The notes under the pieces are model-generated. The model saw only the letters and a program-made list of their open reading frames with translations. It did not search any database and was not told where the DNA came from. Made by a program: the position numbers and the translations under genes. Shown piece by piece: positions 33,639 to 39,517 of a DNA stretch of 64,000 nucleotides (position 1 is its first letter; each line of letters opens with the position of its first letter). The stretch comes from Streptomyces violaceoruber. Lineage in GTDB: Bacteria; Actinomycetota; Actinomycetes; Streptomycetales; Streptomycetaceae. The stretch is taken from assembly GCA_000720805.1 (NCBI GenBank), contig JODI01000041.1, positions 13,531 to 77,530 on the forward strand, in the 5' to 3' direction.

Positions 33639-34853
33639 TCAGGCCGGTGTCCTGACGGTCGCGGCCGCCCGGGCCGGTTCCCGTACGACGCGGCGGCGTC
33701 GGGTCGGGATGCCGAGGGTCGGGTTGGCCACGGCCCAGGCGGCGCCCTTGCAGATCACTTCCTTGTAGACGGCGGCGAGCCGGCCGGTCAGGGCCGCCCG
33801 GACGGCGCGGTCGTCGGCGGTGACGTACTGGATGAGGCCTTCCCTGCGGCCCAGCGAGATGCACTGGTTGAAGTAGCGGAGCGGCACGTTCGGCAGCTTC
33901 CCGCCGGTCAGGCGGGCCGCGATGGCGTCGGCGGCCTGCCACGCCATGGGAGTGCCGGAGGCGCACGACATCCGCAGCGGCTTGTCGCCGGGGCCCATCG
34001 CCATGCCCGCGTCGCCGATGGCGTACACGTCCGGGTGCGAGAGCGAGCGCATGGTCGCGTCGACCACGATCTGGCCTGTACCGGTGACCTCCAGGGTGGT
34101 GGCCCGCGCGATCGGGTGGACGGCGAAGCCGGTGGTCCACACCGTGACGGCGGCCGGCACGGACGTGCCGTCGGCGATGGTGACGCGGTCGGCCGCGACC
34201 TTCGTGACGGCGGCGTGCTCGTGCACGGTGATGCCGAGACGCTCGAAGACCCGCCGCAGGTGCCGGCGGCCCTTGGGCGAGAGCCAGTCACCCAGGCCGC
34301 CGTGGGCGGCGAGGGCGACGTCGAGGTCCGGTCGGGCCTCGGCGATCTCGGTCGCGGCCTCCACGCCGGTGAGGCCGCCGCCGACCACGACCACCGGCGC
34401 TCCGGCGTCCAGTCGGGCCAGGCGCTCGCGCAGCCGGAGCGCTCCGGGGCGGCTGGCGATCTCGTGGGCGTACTCGGTGGTGCCGGGGACGCCCTGGCTG
34501 TTCCAGCCGCTGCCGAGGGCGTACACGAGGGTGTCGTACGACAGTTCCTCCTCCCGTTCCTCCGCGCCGTTCGCCGCGACGGCGGTGACGGTGACGGTCT
34601 TGCGGTCCACGTCGACACCGGTGACCTTCGCGAGCTTCACTTCGACACCGGTGCCCGCGAACATCTCGCTGAACGGCCGGGACTTGAGGTTCTGGCCGAC
34701 CGCGAGCTGGTGCATCCGGACGCGTTCGACGAAGTCGGGCTCGGCGTTGACGAGGGTGATGGCGGCATCTTCGGGGCGCAGTCGCCTGGCGAGGCGCCCG
34801 GCGGCGGCGGCTCCGGTGTATCCGGCTCCCAGGACGACGATGCGGTGCTGCAT
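33639..34853 (-). CDS. FAD-dependent NDH-2-like oxidoreductase (404 aa)
   Basis: ATG 34853 with CAGGAG seven bases upstream. Two Rossmann folds: FAD site VVLGAGYTGAAAA near the N-terminus and NAD(P)H site VVVVGGGLTGVEAA around residues 150-165, plus YAIGDAG near 275. The arrangement and length match the type II NADH dehydrogenase/FAD oxidoreductase group. No clear membrane anchor helix is visible at the C-terminus, which is basic. It lies directly downstream of the ECF41 sigma gene on the same strand, the typical partner arrangement of ECF41 loci (oxidoreductase, decarboxylase or epimerase), and is probably its target. Confidence 0.87.
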   Translation of the reverse strand: MQHRIVVLGAGYTGAAAAGRLARRLRPEDAAITLVNAEPDFVERVRMHQLAVGQNLKSRPFSEMFAGTGVEVKLAKVTGVDVDRKTVTVTAVAANGAEEREEELSYDTLVYALGSGWNSQGVPGTTEYAHEIASRPGALRLRERLARLDAGAPVVVVGGGLTGVEAATEIAEARPDLDVALAAHGGLGDWLSPKGRRHLRRVFERLGITVHEHAAVTKVAADRVTIADGTSVPAAVTVWTTGFAVHPIARATTLEVTGTGQIVVDATMRSLSHPDVYAIGDAGMAMGPGDKPLRMSCASGTPMAWQAADAIAARLTGGKLPNVPLRYFNQCISLGRREGLIQYVTADDRAVRAALTGRLAAVYKEVICKGAAWAVANPTLGIPTRRRRVVREPARAAATVRTPA

Positions 34854-34922
34854 TTCCGTACTCCTGTCTCGAGCGGGTTCGCCACCTGAACCGGGCGGCC
34901 CGCCGTTTCCTGACAGGAACAC

Positions 34923-34942
34923 GATGTGAAGCACCTCACATC
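34923..34942. promoter_or_regulatory. CRP-like palindrome GATGTGA-N6-TCACATC
   Basis: Perfect 7-base arms with a 6-base spacer contain TGTGA-N6-TCACA, the classical CRP/FNR-type site. It overlaps the stop codon of the sigma gene and lies 70 bases upstream of the oxidoreductase start, so it could control the second gene separately. Streptomyces has a Crp regulator with a related GTG..CAC site. Confidence 0.55.
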
Positions 34943-35891
34943 AGGGGGAGAAGAGGGTGACCAGGGGTTCGCCCTGGTCGGCGGCCGCCCACCGCTCGGT
35001 CGCGCGTTCGAGCTTGTCGGGGTTGACCTGGTTGCGGAACGCGGCGATGCCCTCCGGGGTGATCTCCAGGCACATGACACCGATGACCCGGCCGTCGACG
35101 ACCGCCACCAGCGCGGGCTCCCCGTTGGCGGTCGTGGCGTAGAGCTCGGCCGAACCGCCGGCCAGGTCGCGCTTGGCCTTGCTGGGTTTGAACAGGCCCC
35201 GCATGAACTTGGCGACCGCGAGGGCGCCCTCGAACGCCTTGGCACGGGCCGGGATCTTCCCGCCGCCGTCGCCGATCGCGACGGCGTCCTGGGTGAGCAG
35301 CCGTATCAGTGGCTCGGTCCGGCCGGTGGTGGCGGCCGCGAGGAACTCGTCGATGACCCGCCGGGCGGCGGCCTCGTCGATCTCGGTACGGGCCTTGCCG
35401 TCCGCGACGTGCTTCTTGGCGCGGTGGAGGATCTGCTGGCTGGCGGCCTCGGTGATGTCGAGGATCTCCGCGATCTCCCGGTGCGGGTAGTCGAACGCCT
35501 CCCGTAGCACGTACACCGCCCGCTCGTTCGGGGAGAGGCGCTCCAGCAGGGCGAGGACCGCGTACGACACCGATTCTCGCTGCTCGGCGGTGTCGGCCGG
35601 GCCGAGCATCGGGTCACCGTCGAGCAGCGGCTCGGGCAGCCACTGGCCCACATAGGTCTCGCGCCGGGCACGGGCGGAGGTGAGCTGGTTGAGGCACAGG
35701 TTGGTGAGCACCTTCGTCAGCCATGCCTCGGGGACCTCGATACGGCCGACATCGGTGCCCTGCCAGCGCAGGAACGTCTCCTGCACGGCGTCCTCGGCCT
35801 CGCTCGCGGAGCCGAGGAGGCGGTAGGCGATCGCCTCCAGCCGGGGCCTGGCCGACTCGAACCGGTCAACGTCGTTCATGGTCAGGGCCAT
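34941..35891 (-). CDS. ECF41-type RNA polymerase sigma factor with SnoaL-like C-terminus (316 aa)
   Basis: ATG 35891 with AGGA spaced eight bases. Region 2 is at residues 10-80 (AIAYRLLGSASEAEDAVQETFL) and region 4 at about 115-165 (LLERLSPNERAVYVLREAFDYPHREIAEILD). The WLPEP linker motif (residues about 84-88) and DGGGK motif in the SnoaL-like C-terminal domain are both intact; these are signatures of ECF group 41, in which the C-terminal domain autoregulates activity instead of an anti-sigma factor. The adjacent FAD oxidoreductase is the likely target. No anti-sigma gene is present, as expected. Confidence 0.93.
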   Translation of the reverse strand: MALTMNDVDRFESARPRLEAIAYRLLGSASEAEDAVQETFLRWQGTDVGRIEVPEAWLTKVLTNLCLNQLTSARARRETYVGQWLPEPLLDGDPMLGPADTAEQRESVSYAVLALLERLSPNERAVYVLREAFDYPHREIAEILDITEAASQQILHRAKKHVADGKARTEIDEAAARRVIDEFLAAATTGRTEPLIRLLTQDAVAIGDGGGKIPARAKAFEGALAVAKFMRGLFKPSKAKRDLAGGSAELYATTANGEPALVAVVDGRVIGVMCLEITPEGIAAFRNQVNPDKLERATERWAAADQGEPLVTLFSP

Positions 35892-35930
35892 GGCCCGGAT
35901 CCTAGCCCGCGTGGTGCGCGACGGCCGCCC

Positions 35931-36482
35931 CTAGTCCTCTCCCCTCGAGTTCCCTTGGGCCTCTTCCGTGCGGGGCGGCTGTTGCCCGTGTGGCCGGTCG
36001 GTGCCGGTGTCGATCAGGATCTGTTCCGCCTGCGTGAGGTCGCCGGTGCGGACCGCCTCGGCCATCGCGGCGCGTGCCGCGTCGGGTGCGGCGTGCGGCG
36101 GGATCACCAGGAGCGAGAACAGGTCCCCCTCGCCGCTCGTGATGAGGACGGTGTCGTCGCCGACCGGGAACGAGTCGATGTGCACGACACGGTCCTCGAC
36201 GACCAGACGTGTCGGCAGCCCCTCCCAGGCTCCGGCGTCCAGACCGACCCGGGTGACCGGCCCGAGGCGCTCGGTGAGAGCGGCGACCAGGGCCGGGAGC
36301 TCGGCGCCGACGTCCCGGGACCGCGGCCACCACGCGCCGTCGAGAACCCCCTGTCCCTGCCGGTCGCGGCTCGTCTCCAGCCGTACGACGGCCGTACCGG
36401 GCCCGGCGTCGCGGTGCACGGCGTCCGGGTCCGCGTCGCTGGGCAGCAACCGGGTCACCCGGGAAAAGTCGGAGTGGGACAT
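35931..36482 (-). CDS. DUF5994 family protein (183 aa)
   Basis: ATG 36482. The pattern RLETSRDRQGQGVLDGAWWPRSRD followed by LPALVAAL is the recognisable DUF5994 N-terminal block, and DSFPVGDDTVLITSGEGDLFSLLVIPP is its second half. The C-terminal 40 residues are Gln/Glu/Thr-rich and flexible. Soluble and cytoplasmic; the family is almost restricted to actinobacteria and its function is unknown. It stands between the sigma factor and a flavin-binding oxidase gene, all on the minus strand, with gaps of 40-100 bases. Confidence 0.82.
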   Translation of the reverse strand: MSHSDFSRVTRLLPSDADPDAVHRDAGPGTAVVRLETSRDRQGQGVLDGAWWPRSRDVGAELPALVAALTERLGPVTRVGLDAGAWEGLPTRLVVEDRVVHIDSFPVGDDTVLITSGEGDLFSLLVIPPHAAPDAARAAMAEAVRTGDLTQAEQILIDTGTDRPHGQQPPRTEEAQGNSRGED

Positions 36483-36581
36483 CGCACTCGCCTGCCTGCC
36501 TGCCCGCGGAAACGAGAGGAACCGTGCGGAAACGGAAAAGCCGTGCCCTGTGAGTTCACGGTACTCCTCGGCGTCGGCCGG

Positions 36582-37061
36582 TCAGACGAGACCGCCCGAG
36601 GCCCGCCAACGCCTACGGGTGGGCTTTCCCTCCGACCACCGGGCCCACCCCACCTCGACGAGATCGACCTCGAACAGCGCCAGGGCGTCCGACAGCCGCG
36701 CACCACCGCGCGCCCCGGCCACGGCAGCCTCGCGCGCGTCCTCGTCCTCGACTTCGCGGACGACGCCGCGCACCGAGAACTCCTCGTCGTCCGGGGGCAA
36801 CACGGTGGAGTGCAGCGCGATGCGCGGTTCGGCGCGGACATCGGCCAGCTTCGGCGAGCGACGCGTCACGGCGACGTACAGCCCACGGTCACTCAGAACG
36901 GGGGCCACGGGATGAAGCCGGGGGCCACCGTCGGCACTCACGGTCGACAGATAGACGTAACCGTGCTCCTCGGCGAGCAACATCCGCCCCCGCAGGGCCA
37001 GTTCGGGCTCCTGCTCGGCAAACTGGGTCCACAGCACGGGCCCACCGTACTGTGCGCGCAT
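36582..37061 (-). CDS. pyridoxamine 5'-phosphate oxidase-like flavin-binding protein (159 aa)
   Basis: ATG 37061 (MRAQYGGPV). A split-barrel FMN/F420-binding fold is suggested by LLAEEHGYVYLSTVSADGGPRLHPVAPVLSDRGLYVAV, then SPKLADVRAEPRIALHS and a SVRGVVREVED strand. Such proteins reduce or oxidise small molecules with FMN or F420; a specific substrate cannot be read. The Trp-rich C-terminus (GWARWSEGKP) is typical of this Streptomyces subgroup. Divergent from the DinB-like gene. Confidence 0.8.
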   Translation of the reverse strand: MRAQYGGPVLWTQFAEQEPELALRGRMLLAEEHGYVYLSTVSADGGPRLHPVAPVLSDRGLYVAVTRRSPKLADVRAEPRIALHSTVLPPDDEEFSVRGVVREVEDEDAREAAVAGARGGARLSDALALFEVDLVEVGWARWSEGKPTRRRWRASGGLV

Positions 37062-37136
37062 ACGCGACCGGGGGCCCTGGACCCCCGATGGGAAAAGCCC
37101 TGGCGGACTTGGCCCCCTCGGACGACCATGGGCCGC

Positions 37137-37697
37137 ATGAATGACCAACCCGCACGATGGACCCGCGCCACCGTCTACCCCGACATGTGGACCGACCCGG
37201 ACGAGGACCCCCGCAACAGCGAAGGCGTCAGTCCGGACGGAGAGCTTCCGACACTGCGGGACTACCTGACCAGCTACCGTATGACCCTGCGGATGAAGTG
37301 CGAGGGCCTGGACGCGGAGCAACTGGCCCGTCGGTCGGTTCCGCCGTCGACGATGTCGCTGCTCGGCCTGATTCGGCATCTCGCCAGTGCGGAGCGGGAC
37401 TGGCGCGACTGGATCACCGAGGGTGCTCCACTGCCGAAGCTGTACGGCGAGAGGGACGCGGACTTCGACGGAGCCGTCGCCGAGCAGGCCGTGGTCGACG
37501 CCGCGTACGCCGACCTGGAGCGCGAGCAGGCCGCGACCGACGCCGCGCTGGCCGAGCACCCGGATCTGGGCGAGCGGCTGGGGAAGGACCAGATCGCGGT
37601 CCGGGAGCTGCTGGTGCACAGGATCGAGGAGTACGCCCGGCACTGCGGGCACGCCGACCTGTTGCGCGAGTGCGTCGACGGGAGGGTGGGCCAGTAA
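37137..37697 (+). CDS. DinB/DUF664 family protein (186 aa)
   Basis: ATG 37137 is preferred; ATG 37128 is in frame three codons upstream. A four-helix bundle of the DinB/YfiT type with putative metal ligands: His in LGLIRHLASAERDW (first His), and LLVHRIEEYARHCGHADLLRE (second and third His). The LPTLRDYLTSYRMTLRMKCEGL opening is standard for the DUF664 group in streptomycetes. Members are metal-dependent thiol transferases or of unknown role, sometimes using mycothiol. Monocistronic, followed by a pyrimidine-rich tandem repeat. Confidence 0.85.
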   Translation: MNDQPARWTRATVYPDMWTDPDEDPRNSEGVSPDGELPTLRDYLTSYRMTLRMKCEGLDAEQLARRSVPPSTMSLLGLIRHLASAERDWRDWITEGAPLPKLYGERDADFDGAVAEQAVVDAAYADLEREQAATDAALAEHPDLGERLGKDQIAVRELLVHRIEEYARHCGHADLLRECVDGRVGQ

Positions 37698-37706
37698 CGC
37701 CATTTC

Positions 37707-37757
37707 TGCCCCTCCTGCCCCTCCTGCCCCCCCCTGCCCCTCCTGCCTCTCCCGCAG
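37707..37757 (+). repeat. C-rich tandem repeat (CCCCTCCTG units)
   Basis: Nine-base units CCCCTCCTG repeated about five times with small variation follow the DinB-like gene stop. It is an almost pure pyrimidine tract on the plus strand; it may be a slippage-prone spacer between convergent genes. Confidence 0.75.
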
Positions 37758-37769
37758 TGACAGTGCGCG

Positions 37770-37913
37770 TCAGCCTTGCCGCCGGCGCCGCCGCAGAACA
37801 CCGACGGTGCCGCTGAGGGCCACAAACAGGGAGCCGCCCACCAGCCAGGGGAGGTTCGAGGTGACGGATGGCGTTACCGCGCACCCGCCACGATCACCTG
37901 CGCGTCCGGTCAT
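37770..37913 (-). CDS. tiny coupled membrane protein with basic tail (47 aa)
   Basis: ATG 37913 overlaps the TGA of the DUF5707 gene (ATGA, 37910-37913), a classical coupling signal. The product has a short polar N-terminus, TSNLPWLVGG, then one hydrophobic helix (SLFVALSGTVGV) and an RRRRRQG tail. It looks like a cell-surface sorting or membrane-anchor signal on its own (Leu-Pro, hydrophobic stretch, Arg tail). It may be a small accessory protein of the DUF5707 protein, or the displaced C-terminal anchor after an old frameshift. Only 47 residues, so moderate confidence. Confidence 0.5.
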   Translation of the reverse strand: MTGRAGDRGGCAVTPSVTSNLPWLVGGSLFVALSGTVGVLRRRRRQG

Positions 37914-38362
37914 CCGACGGTGAAGTCGGCCGCCTTGGTGTCCAGCGTCGTGTCGCCGTCCTTGGCGGTGGCCAGGACGGCGACGTGCCACAGACCGCGC
38001 GGGGACTCGTCGGCTTCGGCACGGGTGACGGTGGCGGTGTAGGCGCAGCGCACGGTGTCCGCACCGGACGGCTTGCAGACGGCCGACTCGACGGCGGCCA
38101 TGTCCTTCTCGGTCAGCCCCTGCTTGGCGAAGGACGAGTTCGCCGGCCAGGCCAGGACCTTCACGTTCTTGACGCCGGAGGACGCCGTCACGTCGGTGGT
38201 GAAGGTCAACGAGCCGCCGCGGCCGCCCTCGGGGGCGACGTAGCGGGCAGCGCTGTGCGCCACGGAAGGCGGCTGGTCACCGGCGTAGGCAACGGCGAAC
38301 GCTCCGGCACCCGCGAGAACGGCGACACCGGCGGTCACGGAGAAAACGATACGTCGCGACAT
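37910..38362 (-). CDS. secreted DUF5707 domain protein (150 aa)
   Basis: ATG 38362 (MSRRIVFSV) starts a signal peptide cleaved near AYA-G. The mature protein is one Ig-like beta domain: ARYVAPEGG, GSLTFTTDVTASSGVKNVKVLAWPANSSFA, LTEKDMAAVESAVC, RCAYTATVTR, GLWHVAVLATAKDGDT, DTKAADFTV. A Cys pair probably forms one disulfide. The pattern is that of DUF5707, a small exported streptomycete family with unknown function. Its stop overlaps the tiny membrane ORF. A nested palindrome about 100 bases upstream may control it. Confidence 0.82.
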   Translation of the reverse strand: MSRRIVFSVTAGVAVLAGAGAFAVAYAGDQPPSVAHSAARYVAPEGGRGGSLTFTTDVTASSGVKNVKVLAWPANSSFAKQGLTEKDMAAVESAVCKPSGADTVRCAYTATVTRAEADESPRGLWHVAVLATAKDGDTTLDTKAADFTVG

Positions 38363-38463
38363 GAGAAATACCCCCGACAGGTTCAGTTGGATCAGATCGG
38401 CGCTCTCGGCGGCGCCGGTGCACCCATACTTGCCGCGCGGCGGGCGGCGGAGATGAGCGCACG

Positions 38464-38484
38464 TACTCAACTCACGTCTGAGTA
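38464..38484. promoter_or_regulatory. inverted repeat TACTCA-N9-TGAGTA upstream of DUF5707 gene
   Basis: Perfect six-base arms with a nine-base spacer, about 100 bases before the DUF5707 start. The internal CTCACGTCTGAG part is also nearly self-complementary, so the site looks like a nested operator rather than a terminator. It could equally serve the end of the Fpg gene on the other side. Confidence 0.4.
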
Positions 38485-38543
38485 GGGCCAGTCCGGGTCG
38501 CGGAGTGTCAACGCAGCAGGATCATTCCGCTGGGCCGGCCGAT

Positions 38544-39377
38544 TCAGCCGGCCCCCTCCGGCTGGCAGTGCGGGCACCACAGCGTGGTGCGGCTGGAGAG
38601 GCGGGCGTGGCGCAGGGGGCTGTGGCAGCGGGGGCAGGCGGGGGTGGGGTCGTCACGGTGGCCGGTGAGCCAGGAGGGGCGTGGGGGAACGCGGCCGGCG
38701 GTGACCGCGGAGCGCAGGGTGCGGCGCATGTGGGTGTAGAGGCGGTGGCGTTCGCGCTCGGTGAGGTCGTTCGCGTGGCAGGTGGGGTTCAGGCGGGCAC
38801 GCCACAGGATCTCGTCGGCGAGCAGGTTGCCGAGGCCGGCCAGGACGGACTGGTCGGTGAGGACGGTCTTGACGCGGCCTCGGTGGGCCGAGAGCGCTGC
38901 CTCGAACTCCTTGCGGTCCACGGTCAGCGCGTCGGGGCCCTGCCGGTCCAGCAGCCGTGCGACGGCCGCGTCGTCCTCGGCCAGCCAGAGACCGCGCAGC
39001 TTGCGCTGGTCGCGGTAGCGGAGCTGACGGTCCTCGCCCACGGTGAACAGGACGCGGTCGTGGGGGTCGAGTTCGTCGTCGGGACGGCCGCAGACCAGTC
39101 GACCGGTCATGCCGAAGTGGAGGAGGACCGTCGGGCACGCGGGGCCGTCGTCGGCGGGGCCGTCGTCGGTGCGGGCGTCCTCGGTGCGGGCGAGCAGCCA
39201 CTTCCCGAGCCGTTCAGGGCTGCCGAACCGCCGGCCCTCCAGCGTCGCGCGCAACCGCCGGGCGCTCACCCCGTGCAGGACACCGGTGTCGCGTACGTCC
39301 ACGCGCCGGATGACCTCGCCCTTTGCACAGGACGCGAACACCTTCCGGAATTCCTCGACGTCCGGCAGCTCGGGCAT
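38544..39377 (-). CDS. Fpg/Nei-family DNA glycosylase (277 aa)
   Basis: ATG 39377 gives MPELPDVEEF: Pro2 and Glu3 are the catalytic N-terminus after removal of Met. Further family features are the H2TH region with LTDQSVLAGLGNLLADEILWRA, and the C-terminal zinc finger CPRCHSPL-x-WCPHCQ with four cysteines. The enzyme excises oxidised purines or pyrimidines and nicks the AP site. EVIRRVDVRDTGVL fits the actinobacterial Fpg/Nei-like branch rather than canonical MutM, so substrate range is uncertain. A purine-rich repeat tract lies in its 5' region. Confidence 0.9.
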   Translation of the reverse strand: MPELPDVEEFRKVFASCAKGEVIRRVDVRDTGVLHGVSARRLRATLEGRRFGSPERLGKWLLARTEDARTDDGPADDGPACPTVLLHFGMTGRLVCGRPDDELDPHDRVLFTVGEDRQLRYRDQRKLRGLWLAEDDAAVARLLDRQGPDALTVDRKEFEAALSAHRGRVKTVLTDQSVLAGLGNLLADEILWRARLNPTCHANDLTERERHRLYTHMRRTLRSAVTAGRVPPRPSWLTGHRDDPTPACPRCHSPLRHARLSSRTTLWCPHCQPEGAG

Positions 39378-39381
39378 GGTG

Positions 39382-39440
39382 CTCCTCCCTCTGTTCCTCC
39401 TCTTTTCCCCCTCTGTTCCTCCCTCTGATTCTCCTTCCCC
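39382..39440. repeat. polypurine/polypyrimidine tract with repeats, upstream of fpg-like gene
   Basis: On the minus strand this is a nearly unbroken GGAGG/GAACAGAGGG purine tract with at least two copies of GGAGGAACAGAGGG. It ends just before the Fpg start and provides several ribosome-binding-like sites. It could form triplex DNA. Confidence 0.6.
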
Positions 39441-39517
39441 AGCCCCTCAGATACATGGTCGCTCCCCGCGCACCCGGGCGCAGCTCCCTCGCTGCCCCCC
39501 GGCCGCCGCCCGCCGTC

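Noticed and set aside
34853..34941. ECF41 promoter (TGTCACA-N16-CGTC) before the oxidoreductase gene
   Set aside because: The nearest match on the minus strand is TGTCAGG with a weak -10; not good enough to annotate.
37770..37913. LPXTG sorting signal in the tiny membrane ORF
   Set aside because: Only Leu-Pro-Trp-Leu is present; Thr-Gly is missing, so sortase attachment is not claimed.
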